A stretch of 64,000 bases of DNA, from contig JAYXKI010000018.1 in the NCBI GenBank assembly GCA_037892935.1, positions 186,001-250,000 of the forward strand, given 5' to 3'. Source of the DNA: Phlebopus portentosus (taxonomy: Eukaryota; Basidiomycota; Agaricomycetes; Boletales; Boletinellaceae). Position numbers and translations under genes: made by a program. Shown piece after piece: positions 1-10,866 of this stretch (the first letter of the stretch is position 1; every line of letters begins with the position of its first letter). Under the pieces are notes generated by a model, which was given only the letters and a program-made list of their open reading frames with translations, was not told where the DNA came from and did not search any database.

Positions 1-1400
1 TAGGAGATGTCCCCCAATCATTATAGGCCTTCGTTATTACGATTCCTCATACGTACAGCCTTGAGGCGGATTTGGACACCCCTGCGGCGGCCCCCCAAGC
101 CTCAGATTGGTCCGGCGGCCACTCAGGCGTCCTCAGGTGCCCTCGCCGAGGCCTCCCACAACTTACCAGGCAGTCCCCCAAGGCCTATAGATTTATCTAG
201 TATCATCCCTGCTCATATGCCACTAAAGGCCACAGTTTTACGAATCCACCGCCGATCGAGCGGCGAGTTGCAGATCCGCCGCTCCGGCGCCCTCCTTAGT
301 TACCATGGATCGCCTACACTATATATTGAGTGCGGCGGCGGCCTTGGGCGGCCCAGAGACCCTGACTGATGTGCCCTCTATCTCATATATGCGATATGAG
401 CCTCCGAACATCGGCCCTGATGTTTCCCGACTTCCCCCAAGCGGCGGGCGACTCTAGACCATATATGGCAGTCAGGCATGTGGTACAGTGGCGTGCCAAG
501 CCACCGACCGCCGCCGCCAAGCCAGACTCCGCCGATGCCCGTTTTATTGCAGATACACAATATATCATACTATTGGACAGCCCCCTCACGTTGGCGCTGC
601 CGTACGCCTCCTAGAAGCTCCGGCGGCGGCCCTTGGCGAGCCCAGTGACTCAGGAGATGTTGTCAGACAGTAGGACTCATCGGCGAGAGCAGTAGAGTAT
701 ATATAGAGTGTATATTCATCAGTAGACAAGAGAGATAGATGGGATAGAGAGCTTATACAGCACCCAAGGGCCAGGGTTCGAGATTCCCTCACTCTGAGCT
801 CCCCCTCATGTACTGAGCTCCCCCATTGACTATATACTACCCTTGACTCGTCGTTCTATTCTCCTTCGGCGCCTCTGACATTTAGTGTGTGAGTTAGGAC
901 TGGGAACCTACCCCCAAACGTCCGCCGCACTACATCGTACCTGTCGGGCGGCCTCTATTCGACCTCGGCAGCCCTCCGGCGACCCAGGCCTCCTTTCCTA
1001 TTCCCCTTCGGCGTCCTGTTCATCTGTTGGCCGCACGTTGCCCCTTATATTCATCGTATACGGTCCCTCCCTTTTGTTTATCCAGTTTACACTACCGCGG
1101 CGGATTTGCACAAGCTCCCTCATCCCCGGCAGCCCCCTATTCGACCTCGGCGGCCCTCCGGCGACACAGGCCTTCCATTGTATTCCCCCTCGGCGTCTTT
1201 TTCACCTACTCGCCGCACATTACGCCTCATATTCGTCATATACAGTTCCTAGCTTCGCCCTACTGAGATTGCGCTACTCCAGCGGACTCCTGTGACCTCC
1301 CCTTCTGTCCAGCGGACCTACTACTCCATTCCTTTCATACCTCGGCATCCCTAGGGCACTCCCCGACGTCTCTGATGGTTTTTGGCACCTGCCAGGTGGT
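1..1400. repeat. GC-rich diverged direct repeats, no gene
   Basis: This stretch is rich in CGGCGG and GGCGGCC-like words and has many short open frames without family resemblance. A block starting at 955 (ctattcgacctcggcagccc) recurs diverged at 1137 (ctattcgacctcggcggccc), an offset of 182 bp, and similarity continues for about 120 bp in each copy. It reads like decayed repeat DNA rather than coding sequence. Confidence 0.5.
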
Positions 1401-2600
1401 TAGTGGTTAGAGTCTGATAGCTTGAGGCTTCATTTCTGGAGGTTTCTTCACACATTCAGCTCCCTTAGTAGGACGGACATCTGTAGTGCCTTCAGATAGA
1501 GAGACCCACCAAAAATACCACACCGCGATCACTTATACCCAATATTACAATGAGAATGAACTCTATATAAGAGAAGATACTTACGATCATTGTCGGGCAC
1601 GGATAAGTCTAAGACAATTTTAGAACATGTCAAGGAGAGTGGAGGATGAGAACCCACATAAATCTCTGTCCTGGCGTTCGACAGACATGTCGGTCATGGT
1701 CAGAGGGGAACAGACATCGATATCGATCAATCGACTCGATCTCATGGGAAAGCAAAGTCATGCCGTGAGACCAAATAGATATTTACGGATGCTTCATCAA
1801 AAAGAAGCATACTCTTCAAAAGAACTCACCAAAAGTGACTGCTGCTTCATAAATAAGAATCAGAGCTTCTTTGATTGTTTCTGGCTCTGCAGGCAACGAT
1901 CTCTATTTATACTCACACATATAAAATGCGAGCATTGCATTGAGGTTCCCTGGAGCTACATGGGCCGCACTGGTGAAAGCGTCTCCTGAGCGTTTGGAAC
2001 ACTTCCTATCAGAACAAATAAGTGCACAATGCAAGGAAAGGGGCAAGGCAAACAATCACACCTATCATTCATTGATTGTGTTCATCAGTGCTATATCCTT
2101 TAACAAGTTTGCCCAGGCCTTCATTGGAGTCGAGGTACCATGATGGAACATTGTGATAACCTCCTTGAACCACGGCGAGGTGGCGTTCTGACGCACATCA
2201 TTATGTCGTGTTGCAGTTTGATGTACATTTTGCACAAAGTGCACCCCTCATCAACTAGAACAACGAGTATTGATCGTCTTTCATTGGGAGTGTGCTGTCC
2301 CTTAATTTTACATTCGAGATTTCTCATGAAGTGCATGTAAGATAGAACTGACGGGTCGCATCTATTATCCGGTTGTACATCAAATGCGATGGCTATCGAA
2401 CCGTCAGGCATTGCCATACTCCTATGACAGTCAACGTACCAGCATTTAAGGCCAAAAGTGATTCCAAATGCACTTGGTGTCGATTTCGTTAAAATCAACT
2501 TTCGGCCAGTATCCTCATTGGTTGTTCCGTCAAAGCGGTATGTTCTTATGGCGAAGACGATGGCAAATGTTGAGTACTTTATAGAACTAGGCACGGATCC
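1401..2600. other. No recognised gene; several unassigned open frames
   Basis: Open frames of 120 codons (1627-1989, plus) and 157 codons (2121-2594, minus) occur here, but neither shows a family motif that I recognise. The minus frame ends just beyond the 3' side of the neighbouring transposase remnant, so it could belong to the flank of that element. I see no splice structure that would join these frames into a gene. Confidence 0.3.
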
Positions 2601-2639
2601 CTGCCTGCAAGAGGAAATAAAATAAACTCGTCAGATTCC

Positions 2640-3705
2640 ACAAAGCCTGGACTTGATTACGGAGAATGCAAGTTCAATAGGATTGTAGTCTGGTGAGTAA
2701 GGAGGAAGAAATTCAAGCCTGACACCCCTAAGCAAAGGGGTCAGTACATGCTGCAACTTGCATTGCTAGTGAGACAGACCAAGATTTGATGAGCTCCCGA
2801 ATCTCAGGAGCCTTGTGTATTGGGCAGTTGTCCATTACGATGACTGATTGATTACCGGGGAAGGGATGCATTTTGTCCAACAGGCTGGCGATGAATTCCG
2901 TGAACAATTTGGTATTGAATGCGCCCTGTACGATAGTGCAGTTGATTGTCCCATCGAGGCTGATAGCTGGCAAGACGGAGAAGCTAACGGAGTGAATCAG
3001 AAGCTTGTGACGCGCCACAAGAGACAGAATCACTGTTTCCCCCTATTGAAAAACTGCTTGCGACACGCATGGCGACCCTCAAGGGCCTAAGCAGTGTTGC
3101 AAAGAAAAGCCCGCTGATCGCAAGCACTCTCATCGACAAATAGCTGTTCTGCTGTATACTGAGAGGCAATACGTGCAACGTACTACGCACGCAGAGTTTC
3201 ATTCCACTCAAGAGCCCTTTTCGATAACTAGACTATGACGATTTCAGTTCGCGTGGACTGCGTGGGGAAGCAAAGCGACAGAGACAGCCACCTTCTTAAG
3301 TGTGAAACTGGCACGCAGCAAGGACCTGCGTATAGCCGCATCCAAAGCCTCCTTCTCCCATCTTTCCTGGAGCAGTAGCCTCAACTCATCGATGTAACGG
3401 TCATTGAGATTGCTTAGTGACCCGAAAAGCAACTACGTGGTGTGAACCAACAGCTACCAGGACAGGTTTCAACATGTGCATACCTCAGTGTGGATATAAT
3501 CAAGCACTCGAGGCCTTCCACGAAAACCAAGTTCATGCGCAGCAACAGTCCCATTGCGCTTGAACTCTCGTATTATCCGGAAAACTGTTGTCTTGGGTAT
3601 GTCGGTCAAGGCTGCGATCTGAGAGGCGCTGAGTTTCTTGTTCATAGTGATGATGCATTCCCGTAAATCGTTGGACAGCTGTCTGCTATATCGCCAGAGT
3701 TGCAT
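2640..3705 (-). pseudogene. Tc1/mariner-type (DDE) transposase remnant
   Basis: The minus strand reads through a degraded DNA transposase. The 5' part (about 3705-3469) has a helix-turn-helix-like region (LSASQIAALTDIPKTTVFRI) followed by GRPRVLDYIH. The next part (3432-3244) has DRYIDELRLLLQERWEKEA. The catalytic core has a first Asp in QLFVDESACDQR (about 3140), a second in VIVMDNCPIHK (about 2830), and a Glu in PYSPDYNPIE (about 2680). The spacing and motifs fit the DD34E group of fungal Tc1/mariner elements. GT-AG introns can be placed after DYIHTE and after SFTLKK, as in intron-bearing relatives. In-frame TAG codons near 3175 and 3085 and a frame change before the second Asp show it is dead. 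I did not find convincing terminal inverted repeats, so the element borders are unknown. Confidence 0.8.
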
Positions 3706-5394
3706 GAATGAATGCTCAACATAAGCTGTAGAGATGGTGACTGTGAAGATGGTGATGGCTCGAGATCAAGTGGCGACTCGACACGTGAGTTAACCCTTCA
3801 TCCTCACATGCGTCGCTGCTCCTATCTCTTTGCCGTGATGCCTCATCTCTCATGATGGTCCGTCCCCAGCAACTGGGGGTTCCCTCATGCCTGTAGGTGA
3901 TGAGGGATTGGTGAGGATGAGGAGGGAACTGTGGACAAGTGATGAGAGCTGCTGTGCAGGGAGATACTGCATACGAAAGACTACCGTCGTGTGTGTACAC
4001 TCATGTTTCTCTGAGAGATGTTTCTGCGGCCCTGGCAGACACACTCAGTTTGGTTGTAGCAGGAGTGCATGATGGCTGAGCTGACCTTGTTCGCCCTTGC
4101 CCAGATATGATTTTGGGTGACATTTCAGCAGAGGATGGTCACCGAGGTGGTTTCAAGTCTGATTGGTAGATAGTACATGTAATGTAGCTACACCCAAGCC
4201 TAACTCAGCTCAGCTACTGTCTTGGCTGAAAGCGCCTATGCTGCTGTCTTTTTAGCAGAAACAATCAGATTTTTTGGTGTCCGAATGCGTGAGTTATGAC
4301 AGATGTAATGAAGTAGGGGAGATTTCTGCGAGCAGGAGTGACAACAAACCACCCAGTTTCACTACCACAATCATGTCAGGGAGCCTTGAGGAGTTGCGTA
4401 CAGGTGCCCACTGGGCTGGCCTGATTTATCAAACTTGAATCAGATTTTTCCGGATGACGTTGGGCAAGCTATGATTTTTACACTGAACGGAGGGCATGAC
4501 AAGGATTTAGCACAATGATGCTATCTTTTTAGTAGCGAAGTACATACTCAACAAAACCCAGACATTTTTATATGTACTGGAGCGCATTTTCGAGCAGGTT
4601 TTTTACATGGTTATATCAGATTTTTATGTGCTGTATTGACTGAGATATTCGTTGTTTTTTTTTGCTCATCCAGGATGCACTATGCGTCAAAAATACATGT
4701 GATTTTCCAAATTGCCAACAATTTTGCAATTAGCTGTAATATTGCAAAGGACTACCTCAGACTCTGTAGCACAGCATACGTGTTACGTATACCCGTAACT
4801 GCGCTTTCAAGCACCGCCACTTTGTTCCGTTTTGTTTGATGACCGCCCAGTCACGTCACTCATCATCGTGACCACCTTGGTTGCACTCGCGTGCATGTAC
4901 GTGTAAGCCTCCATCCGAATACAACGACCACCGTCAGGTCTTCACCGGTTCTTCAATACATCAACACGTTGTCAGGGACACGCCTCACACGTCGGATGCA
5001 CACCCATCGTCGTCCCACCAGAAGCAATCCTCACATCTTCACCGTCTGAAATGAGCGTTAAAGGTCCACTGGGCACCACATCCGTCCCTTTTAAGCCCTT
5101 CACGCGACTCACCTTTCCCGAACCTCGTGCTCTATCTGTTGCAGTCGAGGACAGAGGTGTGAAGAAGCAACGACAAATGTAGGGAACGACACGTACACTA
5201 ATAAACAACGCGACCACCGGAATGGCCCAGGAACTCAGCGTACACTTGTATCTCATTGGTGTGGCATATCGTACAGCGTTGGAAGATGACCCGAGAAGGA
5301 CTACGGAAGGAGACAGTGGAAAGTGTCTGAACATGAAGCACGGGGCGGGACACTTCCAGCTACCACTACTATCGTCGTAACGGGTCAACGGATC
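3706..5394. other. Intergenic, no recognised gene
   Basis: Frames on both strands are short and compositionally biased (for example a His/Ser-rich one at 3716-4000, minus). A 180-codon minus frame (4972-5514) overlaps the antisense of the Mlp1 pseudogene and looks like a shadow. Around 4845-4885 is a gtcacgtcactcatcatcgt stretch with CRE-like TCACGT/TGACGTCA-type words, the kind of sequence seen in fungal promoters, but no gene start can be tied to it. Confidence 0.35.
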
Positions 5395-8300
5395 TGTCGA
5401 GCCAACTGTATAGAGAGAGAGCTTGAGGAGATCCGAACTACCTTCGAGGCATACCGAAAGGAAATGGACGTCGATGCTGTCAAGCTTCGCAAAGAGGTTC
5501 TTCAGTACCATCATGAATCCAGCCAGTCGAGTGTGGCGCTCGAAGGCTAACGCGAGGATTGAGTGAGTTTATTCTCTTTTTGTTCTCATCGGGTCAAGCT
5601 CACCATTTGGGTCAGAGCGGCATCGCATGGCTCGGGAATATCCTGCAGGAGCGAGAAGCTCAAAATCTTCGGAAACGGAACCAACAATCGCACGATCAGT
5701 ACACACGTCTGGATATCGTATGCAACTATGCTGCCGAGGGTTTAGCCTCTGCTGATACCCAGATCGAGCGATTGCAGAACGAATGCGCCAATTTTTGTGC
5801 GAAAAAGAAGATCCGGGAGGTGCGTATCCGTTAGTTAGCTCGTCTTGTGATTCATATTAACTGGAGATATAGAATGTGCAGACTCGACTAGTTGATGAGA
5901 ACAAGGTTCTGTCTCTAGAGCGGTCTGGCATGACGGACTTGATTGTCAAGGTTCAGAAAACGGACAATGACATTGACAAGGCGAACGGAAGTGATGAGAA
6001 GATTTGGAAGATTTGAGTCCCAATTCCATGACCTGGAGAGCCAAAGCGTAAGTGCTCCTCTATATAGCGTTTGCTTTGGCGTAGTAGCACTCAATTTTGA
6101 ATGCTCTAGTCAGGATCTTCGAACTCAGCTTTCCCGCGAGCGTGACACAGCTCGACAAATTTAATTGCAGAAGGATATCGAAGCTCAGGAACTGCGAACT
6201 AAGATTGATCACTCCGTAAGTCAGATTCTTCTGAAAATGTCTTCTATGTCACTGAATACTATGGTAGGTGGAGAACTTGCCAAGGGCCAGAGAGTCTCTT
6301 GTTGAGGCTGAGACAAGTCGGAAACACCTACGAGAACCGGTGGATGAGCTTGTTAAGCAGGTGCAGATGAATGCTGAAAGGATTGCCATTCATGAGCGAC
6401 GTACTGACACTTCACGTCCACCCACCGGCGAGGACGGCTCAGAGCAGGAACTCAAGGTTGAAGTTGCCGTACTCCGGTAAGTTTGACCGTATTTTTGTAT
6501 TCACTGGTCATTGACTTTCTTGGTACCTCTTAGGGCTGCAATGAATGTCGCCGAAGCTGATCTTGCCTCTGCACGCGGTCATGTGTAGCAGTTCCAGGCT
6601 AGTGAAGCTGCTCTGCAATGACTGTCTGCCACGCATGATGAGTATGAGGCGTCGACCGAAGCTCAGATTGCTGATCTTCATCATATCTAGGCCGAACGGA
6701 GGTGCTTGAGGAGAAACTATCATCTGTGCAGGATGAAATCACTCGACTAAGTACGCAGAACGGCGATTTCCTGCAAAGACTCGAAAAGGAACATGAAGTG
6801 TTCGCTCAGGACAGAAAGATGCTGGAGGGCACGGTTATTGATATCACCAACGCTGAGATGGGATCACGCACCGGTCAATCATTTCATGAGAACGAGATAC
6901 GAGAGCAGATGCAACATGCCAAGGCGGGTCCATTATGATGTCAAGAGCATCAATGAACCTAATCTCTGTATAAAGGCTGCTGAAGAGAAATATTCTCGCG
7001 AATTGTCGCTCATGCCGAGTCGATCGAGGTCGTAGACGCTTTCAAGAAGGAGCTCAGTGAGGCGCGGGCTTCTTACGTGAGAAGACGATTCAAGCTGAGA
7101 CTGCTCAGGCGAACTTGGAACCAACAGCAAGAAGTTCTTTATAAGGAGATTGCAGATCTCACAGCTTGGTAAACACAGCTCTTCGTTCACATCTTCATAG
7201 ATCTCTAAGCGAGAATACAGTCGCAAAGACCTTGTGGCACGAATAGTCTGCTTCACCAGCACCTGGAGTCCGTCAGCTCACAACTTCTCGTATACGTCAA
7301 GCTGCGTATTCAAACATGAACGTGCCAGAGTCGGGTGGCGGTGATGATGTGGATGGACGTATGGCGGAGAGGAAATTGTTGATCTTCAACTGGAGCTCTT
7401 TAAGCAGGAGAACGCACGGCAAAAGACATAGGTTGACCATCTCAGCCAGGTTCTTGAAGAAACACGGACGGCACTGTCATGTAAGTCTGTACCGTTCTGC
7501 TTATCCTTGCCATGCATTGTAATTCATCCAGCAGGAGCGTGAAGAAGCGGCGAAGCTATCAGTAATTCTGCTGAGCATGCCGAACTGCTGGATAGGATTG
7601 ACCAGCTCAACATTCTCCGTGAAAGCAACGCGACGCTTCGTGCAGAGTGTGAAGCACAGGTTCGCAAAGCACGCCAGCTTGAGACGACGCTCAATCGCCC
7701 CCAATCGGAATTGAAGACGCAAAGAAGACGCAAAGACTATTCGTGTTGAGCTTGATGCCAAGAATGCTCAGATTCAACGGCTTGAAACCGAGGGCCGTCA
7801 ATGGAAGGAACGGAATGCTCAGCTTCTTATGAAGGCAAGTGAACTGATCCGTATTTAAAGTATTTATACTTGAAGGCTTATTGATAACGATTAGTACGAT
7901 CGTATTGGCCCGAACGACGTCCAAGCTCTCAAAGACGAGATCGAAGACTTACAGATTGATCTCTGTAAGGCCGAAGAAGAGAAGGCTGCTTATACTACCG
8001 AGAAGGATGCACGGACTAAACTTGTATGTTTGGCACACTCTCTGAACAGACGCATCGCTGCCCAATTGATCTTACAGTTTGAGGACACGCAGGTTATACA
8101 CTCGCCGACTTCCGAACGAAATACTCGTCTCTAGGGCAGGAACCTCGCGACCGATCCGGGCAACTGAATCATTATATTTTCAAGTTGAAAGAGACTGTCG
8201 CTGAGCTGCGAAGGCAAGTCAAGGGCCTGTCCGACGAAAGGAACGCCTCGCCAATCAGGTAGCCGCAGCGGCGACACCATCGGATTCAAATGTCGAGGTG

Positions 8301-8830
8301 GAGTCGTTGAGAACACAACTGGCGGTTGCCGTCCAGGAGAAAGAGACATCGGCGGAGTTACTAGCCGAATTGAGCAAAGTGGCGAAGAGTGCCTGCGATT
8401 ACGAGGCTGCTTTGGTGAGTGTACTAAATTTTGATTGTCAGCGACATTTGTCCAGTCTGCTCTCCGTGAGGAAAGGGCCAAGTTATTCGCGGAGAAAGCT
8501 TCTGGACAAACCGACGTTGCAGCGGTTGAAAGCACCGATGTCGCCCAAGTTCGACAGCAGCTTGAATCTGAGAAGGTGGAGCTTACAAAGGCTCGAGACG
8601 ACGCCCTCGCACGTGCGAAGAACGCGGAAGAGTGCGCTCTCAAGGCATTGCATGGAGTCAGGAATTTCCGTCTGCAGAATGTAAGTTGTTGCCTTGGTTC
8701 TTATCTTGAAATTCTCTCATCACTGAATTAATTAGAAGTTCCAGGCGCGCATTGCTTAGAATGAAAAGCGCAAGATCGCTGATGCAGAGAAGCTTGCTAT
8801 CTCGTTGATATCATTGAACTCGTTCTAGCC
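5395..8830 (+). pseudogene. TPR/Mlp1-like nuclear pore coiled-coil protein, truncated pseudogene
   Basis: A long series of coiled-coil exons matches the pattern of the TPR/MLP1/MLP2 family, which forms the nuclear basket of the pore and helps retain unspliced RNA. Recognisable blocks in order are LEEIRTTFEAYRKEMDVDAV (5420), RNQQSHDQYTRLDI with QIERLQNECANFCAKKKIRE (5680-5820), QDEITRLSTQNGDFLQRLEK (6730), AEEKYSRELS (6980), VAELRRQVKGLSDERNA (8200), and RQQLESEKVELTKARDDALA followed by VRNFRLQN (8555-8680). Short GT-AG introns lie between blocks as in a living gene. It starts abruptly in the middle of the family, so roughly the N-terminal half is absent. Frame breaks (about 5545) and in-frame stops (about 6588 and 6618) show decay. 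A functional copy must be elsewhere if the organism keeps the protein. Confidence 0.75.
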
Positions 8831-9600
8831 CTCGTCAAGCGAGTCCGTACCTCTGTACAAAGGCTCGGATTTAGACAATGTTCTACCTAGCATGGGAAGC
8901 GAGACACTCATACCGGGACGATATTTGCGCGCCTTACGTACCTTAGTCGACAGTCCAGCAGTCACCCGCGTGCCTCATCCAGTCGGACGGCCGATTTCAA
9001 CCTTGATGCGTGATGAATCCAGTATCCGATGTAGTAGTCTGTCTGTGCTAGCGAAGGTTCAGCATGGCAATTGGTTGATGGATCATTTGGCAGTACACAA
9101 TTATATCAATTGCTTTCTACTGAGGTGGGCGGCGGTCTCTCGAAGCTCAGGCACGAGATTTGCATGCGACGTGGCGGTAACGGGCTACTCCGCAAGTGTT
9201 TGAAGTGTTGTATTCTGAAAAATTTTGCGTGTTTCCGTGAGCAGGAGGGGGGTAGTTATGTTAAAATTGTAGTCGGGGAAACTTTTTCCTGACTCCGGAG
9301 TCCAGCGTCATAGAAAAAAAACCCAAGGTGTGTGCTCGAACCGGGCGTGCGCTCCCGACGACAGTCGAGAATGCAAGACGCATCTCTGGGGAGGACGTTC
9401 AGGTAGAAAGCTAAGCGTATCTCATGATTAGTTGGCGGATACACTGCAAGTACTCCGTCTACCAGACCTATCGGGATAAACAAGTATTAGTATTAGTAGT
9501 AGTATGTAGAAATTAAGTGCGACATTATGATCGACAGTATTTACCAAAAGCGCACAAGCGGCGAGTTTCAGACTCCGCCGAAATAAAAAACCTGTTGCCA
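8831..9600. other. Intergenic, no recognised gene
   Basis: Downstream of the Mlp1-like pseudogene two overlapping plus-strand frames (8892-9203, 9071-9292) are open but show no motif I recognise. They could be the decayed 3' end of the pseudogene locus. Confidence 0.3.
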
Positions 9601-9630
9601 GTTGCCATGCCAGTCACCAGTATCAGTCGC

Positions 9631-9716
9631 GTGACGATTACGTAGCAGTCATGTGGCAGTTACGTAGCGGTCACGTTGCAGTTACGTAGTGGTCACGTTG
9701 CAGTTACGTGACAGCT
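9631..9716. repeat. 22-bp minisatellite, about four units
   Basis: Units begin at 9631, 9653, 9675 and 9697, each close to the pattern gttgcagttacgtagtggtc plus two bases. The third copy is nearly identical to the second and the outer ones are diverged. Related cagtcac/gtgac words continue on both sides. Such subterminal short repeats are often seen near ends of DNA transposons, but no element boundary is evident. Confidence 0.7.
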
Positions 9717-9739
9717 TCGCACCAGTAGTGTGACTAGCA

Positions 9740-10205
9740 CTACACGTTACAGCTGCTGAATTCAAAATTTTGAAGGTCCTTCCTATATTTAAAATTTTTG
9801 TAAGAATTTCTTCTGCTTGAAAACAATAAAGAGAATTACAAATTTAGACTTCTCCCTTTTCTTAAATTTTTGAATATATTCCTGAACTTCCGCTATTTTT
9901 AATATTATATCCTACAAAATGTTATTAGTTGTATAAAATATTAATATATGTTCTTAAGCCACATAAATTTGTAAAACTCGATAGATTATGCAAGGCACAA
10001 AAATTTGAAAAAAAGTAATCCTCAGAAACTTCTAATTCTTGATGTTTGAAAAATGAGAATCAAAAAATAATCTTTAGAATCCTATTCCCACATTTCAAAT
10101 ACTTCAAATTTCGTATAATTAAAAATGTGTTCCAAAAGATATTATTCTGCTTTCTTATTCTGGATCAAATTTCTTAAGCTACAAAATAGGGATCTGCCCC
10201 CTGTG
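9740..10205. other. AT-rich intergenic stretch
   Basis: This part is strongly AT-rich with homopolymer-like runs and no credible coding frame. At its right end, 10183-10205 reads aaatagggatctgccccctg followed by tg, which closely resembles the right end of the TTA-flanked element at 19896-19918. It is probably a relic of the same repeat family. Confidence 0.45.
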
Positions 10206-10281
10206 AAAGTCATGTGAGAAATGCAAGCATCTTTTCCTTTATGAGATTTCAAATGTCTTTATGCATTTCTCACATGACTTT
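10206..10281. repeat. Perfect 20-bp inverted repeat (hairpin)
   Basis: The left arm at 10206-10225 (AAAGTCATGTGAGAAATGCA) is exactly complementary to 10262-10281, with a 36-base spacer. The hairpin directly follows a gccccctgtg motif, so it may be part of a foldback or small inverted-repeat element. No coding sequence is nearby. Confidence 0.8.
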
Positions 10282-10866
10282 ACTTGCAACCTAACCCCCC
10301 TTGTTATTTCAAATTTCATTTGTCATTTAATTATGAATTTATTCCGGGTCTAAATAACAGTTTGCCCGCTGTGCGAGGAACTAGTGATACAAATGGTTCG
10401 AACACGAAACTGCGACGGGGACAAAGAACAATCAGCTTCAAAACATGACGCAATACATAAGGAAACAATCTGAAGAAGCTACAATATTATTACTCGTGGT
10501 ATCGGATCGTATAGTAAGAACAGAAAAGGTGACGCAGATTTTGTTTGTCCTTTCTTTCATGATCAAGCAAATCGAACTTTGTCTTTTTCTTCGTGCAAAT
10601 AAGGCGATTTGATACTGCCATCGGGACTGACGTCTATTTCGCCATCATCGCGATGGATAGTCTGTTCGACGTCAATCTGTACCTATTTTTCATGGTCAGA
10701 TCCGAGGTATCAGGACCAAAACGAAATGTGTTGCCAACGCACCTTGACGCTCTCCACAGTCGCCGTTGGACCTGCTGCGAAGCTATCGACTGCAGAAGCG
10801 GGTGTATGCCCGTTGGATCCTGAGTGAGAGCGAATGTGCGGCTGCCAAGCGACGTAAGAAGACGAG
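10282..10866. other. Intergenic, no recognised gene
   Basis: Open frames at 10593-10827 are antisense to, or just beyond, the 3' end of the minus-strand DUF6534 gene and show no family features. At about 10345-10370 a weak copy of the gccc(c/g)ctgtg motif occurs (aacagtttgcccgctgtg). Confidence 0.3.

Noticed and set aside
770..795. ggttcgagattccc, a B-box-like word
   Set aside because: The T-stem does not pair with standard spacing and no other tRNA arms are visible.
4972..5514. 180-codon minus-strand frame
   Set aside because: It overlaps the antisense of the Mlp1-like pseudogene, has no domain, and its composition looks like a shadow.
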